This document shows positions 1 to 7,311 of a stretch of 7,311 nt of DNA, piece after piece. This DNA comes from Cyanobacteria bacterium HKST-UBA02 (GTDB lineage Bacteria; Cyanobacteriota; Vampirovibrionia; Obscuribacterales; Obscuribacteraceae). The translations under genes and the position numbers were made by a program. Under the pieces are notes generated by a model. The model searched no databases, was not told the origin of the DNA, and was given only the letters and a program-made list of their open reading frames with translations. Each line of letters opens with the position of its first letter. Within the stretch, counting starts at the first letter, position 1. The stretch is from positions 1-7,311 of the forward strand of contig JAGQHH010000506.1 in assembly GCA_020431945.1 (NCBI GenBank). The letters run 5' to 3'.

Positions 1-1328
<1,328 letters not shown>

Positions 1329-1342
1329 TTAAGTAAGTTGGG

Positions 1343-3193
1343 ATGCCTGGCGAGTCTGCTTCCAAAACTATAGTCGACCGCTACGAGGTACTGGAGTCTC
1401 TCGGCACAGGGGGATTCGGAGAAATCTACTTGTGCCGGGATCTGGTTCTCTCTCGTGATGTCGCTCTAAAAATTCTCAAGCATGAAGTCTCGGGTGATCT
1501 GATCCGGCGCTTCCAGAACGAAGCGCGGATCGCCGCCAATCTGGATCATCGCAATATCGTCAACGTCGTGGATTTCGGCGCTACCGCAGACGGTGGTCTC
1601 TTTCTTGCCATGGAATATCTCAAAGGCGAAAGCCTCGAGGATCTACTGAAGAGTCGGGGAACGCTCGGTCTCGAAGAATTCCTGCCTCTGCTTGCCCAGA
1701 TCTGTGACGGCCTCGCATTCGCCCATGAAAAGGGTGTTCTTCACCGCGATATCAAGCCCTCCAATGTCATGCTGGTTTCGGACGATAAGGGAGACTTGCT
1801 GGTAAAGCTGGTAGATTTCGGTATCGCCAAACTGGTGAGTGACGACCAGTCCGTTACAAGGACCGGCAATATCGTCGGATCGCCGCTTTATATCAGCCCG
1901 GAAACCGCCCTGGGTGAAGCTGCCGACCCGCGCTCCGATATCTACAGTCTTGGCTGTTTGATCTTCGAGGTGCTGTCTGGAGCACCGCCTTTCACCGGCG
2001 AAACCCTCATGGAAGCCATGACTGCTCGTCTCGAGACCGAAGCCCCGCTTCTTTCCTCGGCATTGAGAGAGACTCTTCCTGAAGAGACTCTCTCTGCAAT
2101 CGATTCGATCGTGGCACGATGCCTCAGTAGAGATCCAGCAAATCGCTACGAGAGCGTAGCGGCACTCGAGACCGATCTGTCCAGGCTAAATCTGGCAGGG
2201 GAAGAGATTTCGGAGGGGTTACCGGTGGTCGAGCCCGAGAAAAGACCCAGACCCCTCGTCCTGGCTTTGTTTGCTCTGTTTCTTTGTCTGGCATGCGGAT
2301 CCACCGCTTATTACTATTTCACGCACCTGGAGCACGAGCCCGTTGCGGAATCGGGCGACAGAAAGCCCCTGCCGGACGATCCCGGACTTGCCAGGATTCC
2401 TTTTACCGACCCTGATTTCGTATTCGACCAGCGCTATCCTCAGGACAACTATAGATGGCTCAAGCTGGTCGGTCTCGGTACCGACAAAGACATGTACAGG
2501 CTCCGTGGGCGCAAGGACTTCCGTTACCTTCTCATGGAGCACGACGAAATGGTCGGAGAAGGGATGAAAGTTCTCGAAGAGCTTCCGCTTCTCGGATTGA
2601 GCTTCCGGCGCTGCGGTATAGACAACAAAGTCCTCGAGCATGTCAGCAAGATCAAGACTCTTACCCAGCTCGAGCTCGTCAGATCCACCGGATTCGACGC
2701 TAATGGTCTGGCTCTTCTCAAGAATTGCCCGAAGCTTTCCATAGTGAGCCTTAGCGATACCAGCATTGGTGACAACGAGGTCAGAGAATTGGCAGGCATC
2801 AGGTCCCTGAGACGTCTGGATCTCGGGAGCTGCGAGGCCGTCACCGGAAAGGGGCTGGCTGAATTGACCCGGGTCGCGGATCTGGAGGAGTTGATTCTGA
2901 ACAAGACCTCGATCAAGCCTGAAGAACTTAATCTGCTGAAGCGTTTCAGAAATCTGAGAGTGCTTTCTGTCTGCGAGCTCAAGCTCACAGACGATGATGT
3001 CAGGATGATTGCCTCCCTGCCAGTCACCACCCTCGATATCTCGAAAAACAAAATCACCCCGGAGTCTCTTTCGATTCTGGCTTCCGACAAGCGATTGATC
3101 ACTTTAAAGATCTCTGAGTGCGACGGTGTTACCGGCAAGGACGTGGCTGCATTTACAAGAAAGAGACCGGACGTCAATCTGCGCCGCGACTGA
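1343..3193 (+). CDS. Membrane Ser/Thr protein kinase (Hanks/PknB type) with C-terminal leucine-rich repeats
   Basis: A 616-residue receptor-like kinase. Kinase domain, about residues 14-283: glycine loop GTGGFG (21-26), VALK lysine K43, helix-C glutamate E60, catalytic HRDIKPSN (134-141, D136 and N141), DFG (158-160), SPE in place of APE (185-187), DIYSLG aspartate D199 and a late arginine R268. All catalytic residues are present, so it should be active. The activation loop SVTRTGNIVGS places T172 and T174 like the autophosphorylated threonines of mycobacterial PknB. One membrane helix spans about 304-325. Basic residues before it (K300, R301, R303) and acidic ones after it predict kinase inside and C-terminus outside. 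Residues 415-611 hold about eight leucine-rich repeats of 22-26 residues. The ATG at 1343 leaves 13 residues before the domain. The next in-frame ATG (codon 90) would delete the ATP site, so the start is secure despite a poor ribosome site. The ligand and substrates are unknown. Confidence 0.93.
   Translation: MPGESASKTIVDRYEVLESLGTGGFGEIYLCRDLVLSRDVALKILKHEVSGDLIRRFQNEARIAANLDHRNIVNVVDFGATADGGLFLAMEYLKGESLEDLLKSRGTLGLEEFLPLLAQICDGLAFAHEKGVLHRDIKPSNVMLVSDDKGDLLVKLVDFGIAKLVSDDQSVTRTGNIVGSPLYISPETALGEAADPRSDIYSLGCLIFEVLSGAPPFTGETLMEAMTARLETEAPLLSSALRETLPEETLSAIDSIVARCLSRDPANRYESVAALETDLSRLNLAGEEISEGLPVVEPEKRPRPLVLALFALFLCLACGSTAYYYFTHLEHEPVAESGDRKPLPDDPGLARIPFTDPDFVFDQRYPQDNYRWLKLVGLGTDKDMYRLRGRKDFRYLLMEHDEMVGEGMKVLEELPLLGLSFRRCGIDNKVLEHVSKIKTLTQLELVRSTGFDANGLALLKNCPKLSIVSLSDTSIGDNEVRELAGIRSLRRLDLGSCEAVTGKGLAELTRVADLEELILNKTSIKPEELNLLKRFRNLRVLSVCELKLTDDDVRMIASLPVTTLDISKNKITPESLSILASDKRLITLKISECDGVTGKDVAAFTRKRPDVNLRRD
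2585..3175 (+). other. Leucine-rich repeat region of the kinase (protein-level repeats)
   Basis: About eight units with period 22-26 residues, best aligned on LxxLxL cores: around 415, 441 (TQLELVRSTG), 466, 490 (RRLDLGSCEAV), 515 (EELILNKTSI), 539 (RVLSVCELKL), 561 (VTTLDISKNK) and 586 (ITLKISECDGV) of the kinase protein. Several carry a cysteine after the beta strand (C462, C497, C544, C593), resembling the cysteine-containing LRR subclass. The repeats have diverged and do not form a DNA-level tandem repeat. LRR arrays usually bind proteins or peptides, so this is the likely sensing or docking surface. Repeat borders are by eye. Confidence 0.75.
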
Positions 3194-3223
3194 TTAAATT
3201 GCGCCCGATAATTCCTCTTACTG

Positions 3224-3229
3224 TATCAT
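3224..3229 (+). promoter_or_regulatory. Weak candidate -10 box before the helical-repeat gene
   Basis: TATCAT resembles a sigma-70 -10 element. The only upstream partner is a poor TTGCGC at 3199-3204 with a long 19-base spacer. A transcript starting near 3236 would include the ribosome site at 3249 and favour the TTG start at 3261 over the one at 3231. It could be chance, and read-through from the kinase gene is equally possible. Confidence 0.2.
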
Positions 3230-3248
3230 TTTGCTGGGGCGAAAATCC

Positions 3249-3255
3249 GGAGAGG
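3249..3255 (+). promoter_or_regulatory. Ribosome binding site selecting the TTG start at 3261
   Basis: GGAGAGG lies five bases before TTG 3261. The earlier in-frame TTG at 3231 has no purine-rich ribosome site before it, since the preceding bases are CTGTATCATT. This decides the start in favour of 3261. Confidence 0.6.
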
Positions 3256-3260
3256 CTTGT

Positions 3261-4736
3261 TTGGGACGCAGTATCGATACCGCTCTTGGCGCCGCGAATC
3301 TTTTCCCCGGGGATGTGATCGATCTGGAGAAGAGGCGGCTCAGCCTGTCTTCGCGGATCTTGCTGCTTGGTTATTACTGGACCAGACGAAACCGGGGGCT
3401 TCGATTCCGTCGCAAGCTGGAAGAGCATGTTCTGTGGTTCGTCAGGAACAAGCCCGGCCACGAGCTATTCGATAGCGAAATCCTGCGTCTTGCTCCGCAA
3501 AGCGATGGCGATCTCGTGTTCGACTCCGCACGGGAGATCTGGCTCGAGCATTTGAACAAGAAACCCGGCGATACCCGGCTCCTCAGGCATGCTGCTGCAT
3601 TTTTCGCTTCTTCCGATCCGGAGCGCGCTCTCAATCTCCTCCAGGAAGGCAAGGCTCTCGAGCCGGACAATCCCTACTGGCCCGATCGGATCGCTGCTCT
3701 TTTCGAGGACGCTTTCAGCGGCCCAGCTGCCGGTGACAGCGAGGTGGTGACTGCTATTCTCAAGAACGAGCTCGAAGAGCTCTGCCGTCTTGCCAGACCG
3801 GCGAACCGGGCGCTCTGTCTGGCCCGGCTCGCTCGCAGGCAGCTCAACCGTGTCCGGGATCTGACAGGGGCAAGCAGCACCGCCGAGAGACTCCTCGAGG
3901 AATTTGGTAAAGGCAGGCGGGCTTCCCGCACCCAGTTCGCCGTTCAGACAGCGCGGGCGATTCTGGGCAGGATCTGCCTGAAGAACTGGGACATCGCTGG
4001 AGCACGTCACCACTTCGGTCTTGCCCTGTCCGCCTCGAAAGATAATGTTCTGGTATCGGCGGAGCTTCGCAATCTCATCTGCGAGCTGATCGAAGCAGGC
4101 GAGACCGCTCTGGTGAATGCTGCCATTTCTTCAAAGCACTCGGCTATGCATACCTGCGACTGGAGCCTCGCCTGGTGCCGGGGAATTCAGATAAGGGGGT
4201 TCCATAGATACAGTATCGATGTCCATGCCTTCGCCCCTCTCGATCTCAAATTCAGCCGCCTGCCTCACTACGAGATCAATATGGACCTGAAGCAGTACTT
4301 CGATACCGGAGACCTGGGATCGCCTTTCGAGGCTCTTGCGGCGCTCAGCTCGAGCCAGGAAGACCTTCACCTGGATATCTGGCGAAAGCTCGTGGCTGCC
4401 CTCAGGTATGGTGACGATACCGAGCATGGTGTCCTGTCCCTGCTCTCCGAAGTGCCCGAGCAAACCGGTGCGGCCGCGATAGAAAAAGCCAGGAGGAGCT
4501 CGGTGATCTTGCAACAGGGTGGGTTCTGCCTGGTCAATTCGGTCTCGGAATATGCCGATGATAAGGGCACCCACCTGCTCGCCACGATGCTCTATCGGGA
4601 GCTCCCTTTCGAGACCGCCCTCAATATTTGCTGGTGGTACGTCTTCGTCTGGCGGCAGCGGATTTATAGAAGCATCAAGATAGTCGGCGTGGACTTCGAG
4701 GGACGCCGCAATTTCTTCGCTATCGCCGGAGCTTGA
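3261..4736 (+). CDS. Helical-repeat (TPR-like) protein of unknown function
   Basis: I do not recognise this gene's function. From the TTG at 3261 it encodes 491 residues. The in-frame TTG at 3231 would add 10, and GTG 3315 would shorten it by 18. There is no signal peptide or clear membrane helix, so it is probably cytoplasmic. Residues 33-67 read LLGYYWTRR, then RRKLEEHVLWFVRNKPG. I recall a similar LLGYY...HxLW motif preceding helical repeats in some uncharacterised soil-bacterial proteins, but could not check this. Residues 102-138 look like a TPR (AAAFFASSDPERALNLLQEG, then ALEPDNP). A second TPR-like unit covers about 223-263. The C-terminal half (about 295-491) matches nothing I know and includes an aromatic stretch, NICWWYVFVWRQRIY (455-469). 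The gene follows the kinase in the same direction after about 67 bases, so it may encode a partner or substrate of the kinase. That link rests on position only. Confidence 0.85.
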   Translation: MGRSIDTALGAANLFPGDVIDLEKRRLSLSSRILLLGYYWTRRNRGLRFRRKLEEHVLWFVRNKPGHELFDSEILRLAPQSDGDLVFDSAREIWLEHLNKKPGDTRLLRHAAAFFASSDPERALNLLQEGKALEPDNPYWPDRIAALFEDAFSGPAAGDSEVVTAILKNELEELCRLARPANRALCLARLARRQLNRVRDLTGASSTAERLLEEFGKGRRASRTQFAVQTARAILGRICLKNWDIAGARHHFGLALSASKDNVLVSAELRNLICELIEAGETALVNAAISSKHSAMHTCDWSLAWCRGIQIRGFHRYSIDVHAFAPLDLKFSRLPHYEINMDLKQYFDTGDLGSPFEALAALSSSQEDLHLDIWRKLVAALRYGDDTEHGVLSLLSEVPEQTGAAAIEKARRSSVILQQGGFCLVNSVSEYADDKGTHLLATMLYRELPFETALNICWWYVFVWRQRIYRSIKIVGVDFEGRRNFFAIAGA

Positions 4737-4754
4737 AGGCTTCTTTCTCTAGAG

Positions 4755-6785
4755 CTACCAGAGACGGCAGCGCTTATCGGAAGGAAGCATCATCGAGGCT
4801 GTTTTCTCATCGTCTCCGAAGACTTCCTCGAAGACGTCCATATTGGCTACTGTGCCGTTGACCCGATAGTGCGGTGTCGGGTGCGGATCCGTGGCCAGCA
4901 TGAGGCGCTCTTTCTCGGGCCTGATATTGGTAGCCCAGGCCTGGGCGAAAGAGAGGAAGAATCTCTTCTCCGGTGTGAATCCGTTTTCGTCCTTCTCTTT
5001 CAAGTCCGGGCAGACTTTCTTGAGGGTCTTGTAGGCGATGGTGAGACCGCCGAGATCGGCAGCGGCTTCGCCGGCTACCAGCTTGCCTTTGAAATGGAGG
5101 TCGTCGATCACTTTATAGCTTTCGTATTGACTCTCGATCAGGGCGATACGCTTATTGAAGCGCTTGAGGTCATCTTCCGACCACCAGTTCTTCAGGTTGC
5201 CGTCCCCGTCGAATTTGCTTCCCTGATCGTCGAATCCATGAGTCATCTCGTGACCGATGACCATGCCCATAGCACCGAGATTAGTGGCATCATCGGCGTC
5301 CGGATCGAAAATCGGCGGCTGCAAAATACCCGCCGGAAAGACGATCTCGTTGAGCTCGGCGCTGTAGTAGGCGTTCACTGTCTGGGGGCTCATGAACCAT
5401 TCGTTCCGGTCCACGGGCTTGCCTATTTTGTCGAGTTGTCTGGCGAACTCGAAGCGCTCGGCATTGAGGATGTTCTTCAGGTAAGAATCCCGGTCGATCT
5501 CGAGCTTGCTGTAATCGCGCCAGCGGTCGGGGTAGCCTATCTTGAGACCGAATTTCTCGAGCTTGGCGATGGCATTCTTGCGAGTGGCGTCATCCATCCA
5601 GTCCAGACTGGCCAGGTCTTCTTTCAATACCTCTTTCATCTTGTTGACTAGATCGAGAGCTCTTTCTTTGGCCTCCGGCGAGAAAGTGCGGTTGACATAG
5701 AGCTGTCCCACCGCTTCTCCCAGGGCCCGGTCGGCGGCATTGATCACCCGTTTCCAGCGCGGAAGATTCTGCTTCTTGCCGGTCAGCGTCCGCCCGTGGA
5801 AATCGAAATCAGCGTCCACGAATCGCGTGGAGAGATAGGGAGCTGCCGCATCCACCAGGTGCCAGGTGAGGTAATGCTTCCAGTCAGCAACACTTGTTTC
5901 GGATAGCTGTTTGTCCAGGGTCTTGAAGAAGTCCGGCTGGCCGACATTGATGTCGCCGACATCGGCTCGGTTGACACTTTTCAGATAAGCGGTCCAGGAG
6001 AAATTCGGGGTGAGCTCGCTGAGGGTAGAGACGGTCATCTTATGATAGACCTTGTCGGGATCTCTCAGATCGGTGTTCTTCATCGAGCCTTCGGCAAGAG
6101 CCGTCTCGAGTTTCATGATCCTGGAGGCAGCGGCGCCTGCTTCTTCTTTCTTGTATCCGGCAAGCTCGAGCATTCTGCCGATATGAGCGACATATTTTTC
6201 GCGGAGCTCTTTGCTGTGGGCGTCCTCGTTGGTGTAATAGTCACGGTCCGGAAGACCGAGACCGGCTTGCCAGAGCTGTCCGATCACTCTGGTGCTGTCT
6301 TTGAAGTCCTGGCCGGAGCTGAAATTGAACATCGCATTGATGCCCCGGGACTGGAGCCTGGCAGCGGAGTCGAGCAGATCTTCCCGGCTCTTGATGGCGG
6401 CAATGGCATCGAGCTCTTCTTTGAGAGGGGTGAGATCGTCTTTCTCGATTTGCTCGGTGTTCATGGCGGCGGCATAGAAATCGCCGATCTTCTGCTCGTT
6501 GGAGCCGGGCTCGGCATCTTCTTTTGCCGCCGCTGCTTCCATGATCTCTTTGAGGAGACTGAGGTTCTTGTCGTGGATGATATTAAGCTGGCCCCACTTG
6601 TCGTATTCGTCCGGTATCGGCGTCTTCTTGAGCCAGGTGCCGTTGGCATAGACATAGAAGTCCGAGGTGGGTGAGCAGTGGTTATCCATGTTGGCGACCT
6701 CCGCCCCGAATGCGGTACCAGCTATCGGCCCTGACACGGCAATGCCGAGGCTGAGGGCGACTAATATTTGACCGAACCTCTTCAT
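4755..6785 (-). CDS. pepO: Secreted M13-family zinc metalloendopeptidase (neprilysin/PepO-like)
   Basis: A complete 676-residue peptidase that cleaves oligopeptides outside the cytoplasm. It starts with a signal peptide: MKRFGQ, a hydrophobic core, then likely cleavage after G27 (A25-F26-G27). The mature N-terminus has the family's CSPTSDFYVYANGTW (from C37). Catalytic residues lie in GHEMTHGFDD: zinc ligands H512 and H516, general base E513. The third ligand is E573 in GEAAADLGG, a variant of the usual GENxAD, with D577 retained. NAYYSAELNEIVFPAGI (471-487) forms the substrate-side strand, PHYRVNGT carries R641, and the protein ends in CRLW, matching the family's terminal CxxW. Length fits the family (about 650-750). 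The frame stays open upstream to 7028, but those 81 codons overlap the zinc-ribbon gene. The ATG at 6785 has the ribosome site and signal peptide. The symbol is by family resemblance. Confidence 0.96.
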   Translation of the reverse strand: MKRFGQILVALSLGIAVSGPIAGTAFGAEVANMDNHCSPTSDFYVYANGTWLKKTPIPDEYDKWGQLNIIHDKNLSLLKEIMEAAAAKEDAEPGSNEQKIGDFYAAAMNTEQIEKDDLTPLKEELDAIAAIKSREDLLDSAARLQSRGINAMFNFSSGQDFKDSTRVIGQLWQAGLGLPDRDYYTNEDAHSKELREKYVAHIGRMLELAGYKKEEAGAAASRIMKLETALAEGSMKNTDLRDPDKVYHKMTVSTLSELTPNFSWTAYLKSVNRADVGDINVGQPDFFKTLDKQLSETSVADWKHYLTWHLVDAAAPYLSTRFVDADFDFHGRTLTGKKQNLPRWKRVINAADRALGEAVGQLYVNRTFSPEAKERALDLVNKMKEVLKEDLASLDWMDDATRKNAIAKLEKFGLKIGYPDRWRDYSKLEIDRDSYLKNILNAERFEFARQLDKIGKPVDRNEWFMSPQTVNAYYSAELNEIVFPAGILQPPIFDPDADDATNLGAMGMVIGHEMTHGFDDQGSKFDGDGNLKNWWSEDDLKRFNKRIALIESQYESYKVIDDLHFKGKLVAGEAAADLGGLTIAYKTLKKVCPDLKEKDENGFTPEKRFFLSFAQAWATNIRPEKERLMLATDPHPTPHYRVNGTVANMDVFEEVFGDDEKTASMMLPSDKRCRLW

Positions 6786-6792
6786 AAGTGTT

Positions 6793-6799
6793 CTCCCTT
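6793..6799 (-). promoter_or_regulatory. Ribosome binding site of the M13 peptidase
   Basis: On the minus strand AAGGGAG lies seven bases before the ATG at 6785, inside the 17-base gap after the zinc-ribbon stop codon. It fixes the start and rules out the longer upstream frame. Its position right after a stop suggests translation coupled to, or re-initiated from, the upstream gene. Confidence 0.75.
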
Positions 6800-6802
6800 G
6801 AT

Positions 6803-7051
6803 CTAATGCTGTTCTGCGGTCTGGGTGTCGCGAGCCGCTTTGATTTTGCCGATCTGCTCGGTGGTCAGATAATTGGAGACCAGACCGCAGTCCAGACAGA
6901 CTACACAGACCGGGCGCTCCATATCTTTGAGGATGCGTCCTTTCTTGACCAGGACCGCATCGACTCCTTCGGAATCCCAGGCCACCCATTCGGTCTCGAA
7001 GATATCTTCGCAGCTGCAGCCCGGACATTTACGCTTTACGCCTTCGCTCAT
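6803..7051 (-). CDS. Small zinc-ribbon protein, function unknown
   Basis: An 82-residue acidic soluble protein. Cysteines fall in two clusters: CPGCSC (C9, C12, C14) and CVVCLDCG (C49, C52, C55). C9/C12 with C52/C55 would make one four-cysteine zinc ribbon, with a conserved-looking CLDCGLVSNYLT following the second knuckle. C14 and C49 are extra. The roughly 36-residue insert between the knuckles contains WVAWDSEGVDAVL and basic residues. Small proteins ending in CxDCGxxxxY are common in bacteria and mostly uncharacterised. I cannot say whether this one binds nucleic acid, protein or only metal. A good ribosome site precedes the ATG at 7051. The M13 peptidase gene starts 17 bases after its stop, so the two are almost certainly co-transcribed. 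There is no signal peptide, so the two proteins work in different compartments. Confidence 0.85.
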   Translation of the reverse strand: MSEGVKRKCPGCSCEDIFETEWVAWDSEGVDAVLVKKGRILKDMERPVCVVCLDCGLVSNYLTTEQIGKIKAARDTQTAEQH

Positions 7052-7059
7052 CTTGCCAT

Positions 7060-7065
7060 CTCCTC
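7060..7065 (-). promoter_or_regulatory. Ribosome binding site of the zinc-ribbon gene
   Basis: GAGGAG on the minus strand sits eight bases before the ATG at 7051. A nearer ATG (7059-7057) is out of frame. A TTATAT sequence just upstream is too close to the start to serve as a promoter while keeping this ribosome site in the transcript. Confidence 0.7.
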
Positions 7066-7110
7066 ATATAACTCGTGACAGAAGGCAATACCATGAAAAA
7101 GGAGGATAAT

Positions 7111-7311
7111 TCAATACTTCTTTTCAACCCCCTCGTAGATATTGCAGATCACGATCTTGCCGCTGCCTTTCTCGAGCCGCACCGGGACGAGAATGCGAAC
7201 ATAGAGCTCCCCTTCGAAATAGTCGATATCCGGATAGTACCGGGGCAGATCCCTGGATATCAGGACCGCCACTTTTATCCCCTGACCGCCCTCCTGAAAA
7301 CAGAAAGACGG
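7111..7311 (-). CDS. C-terminal end of an unrecognised protein (5' part outside window)
   Basis: The minus frame is open from the window edge for 66 residues to a TGA at 7113-7111. It reads as a beta-rich tail: GIKVAVLISRDLPRYYP, then YFEGELYVRILVPVRLEKG, then KIVICNIYEGVEKKY at the C-terminus. I do not recognise the family. Codon choice resembles the neighbouring genes: about 70% G or C in third position by hand count, Leu CTC/CTG and mostly ATC isoleucine. It runs the same way as the zinc-ribbon gene, with 59 bases between, so it may head that operon. The codon-aligned plus-strand frame from ATG 7093 is also open to the edge, but it uses many rare ATA and GTA codons and is less likely to be real. 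Confidence 0.55.
   Translation of the reverse strand, partial: PSFCFQEGGQGIKVAVLISRDLPRYYPDIDYFEGELYVRILVPVRLEKGSGKIVICNIYEGVEKKY

Noticed and set aside
2524..3177. Minus-strand 217-codon frame under the LRR part of the kinase
   Set aside because: It is a low-complexity Ser/Arg/Leu-rich translation without motifs or a ribosome site. The plus-strand LRR periodicity explains the region.
4746..4764. Hairpin TCTCT...AGAGA across the convergent gene ends
   Set aside because: Five weak pairs around a nine-base loop with no following U tract do not make an intrinsic terminator.
4869..5651. Open 260-codon plus-strand frame opposite the M13 peptidase gene (with a second of 210 codons at 6042-6674)
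   Set aside because: Both are codon-aligned complements of the peptidase frame, with the same stop-avoidance cause. The minus strand carries the HExxH and GExxxD motifs and an unbroken family-length protein.
6786..7028. N-terminal extension of 81 codons on the M13 peptidase
   Set aside because: It lies within the zinc-ribbon gene in another frame, reads as an Arg/Gly/Ser-rich shadow and would bury the signal peptide. The ATG at 6785 has its own ribosome site.
7098..7106. Strong ribosome-site-like AAAGGAGGA on the plus strand
   Set aside because: No ATG, GTG or TTG follows at a suitable distance. On the minus strand it is only the short spacer after a stop codon.

Overview
The window looks like bacterial chromosome: six protein-coding genes are packed with very short gaps, and GC-rich third codon positions dominate. 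No stretch over 300 bases lacks a gene. I see no RNA gene, insertion sequence, CRISPR array, attachment site or origin. The lineage cannot be fixed from sequence alone. A receptor-like Ser/Thr kinase with leucine-rich repeats, a helical-repeat orphan and a secreted M13 metallopeptidase would suit a signalling-rich environmental bacterium. From memory of similar kinases I would test non-photosynthetic Cyanobacteria relatives (Melainabacteria/Obscuribacterales) first, then Acidobacteriota or Planctomycetota. That is a weak inference.

Left block, plus strand (1-4736). The 3' four-fifths of an alpha-D-glucose phosphoglucomutase gene (PGM1-like) ends 14 bases before a gene for a single-pass membrane Ser/Thr kinase. 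The kinase has an N-terminal cytoplasmic kinase domain, one membrane helix and about eight C-terminal leucine-rich repeats predicted to lie outside the membrane. After a gap of about 67 bases comes an orphan gene of about 491 codons. It probably starts at a TTG and encodes a soluble, TPR-like helical-repeat protein with an unrecognised C-terminal half. The three genes could be co-transcribed, although a weak promoter-like sequence lies before the third.

Right block, minus strand (4755-7311). Reading leftward: the last 66 codons of an unrecognised protein, then an 82-residue zinc-ribbon protein, then, 17 bases further on, a complete secreted M13 (neprilysin/PepO-type) zinc metallopeptidase. 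The zinc-ribbon and peptidase genes are almost certainly one transcription unit. The two blocks converge with only 18 bases between stop codons and no convincing intrinsic terminator.

Functionally the window joins a central sugar-phosphate enzyme, a surface-sensing kinase with a possible partner, and an extracytoplasmic peptidase module. The least explained parts are the orphan helical-repeat protein next to the kinase-LRR receptor, and the small zinc-ribbon protein coupled to the peptidase. I found no defence system or mobile island.
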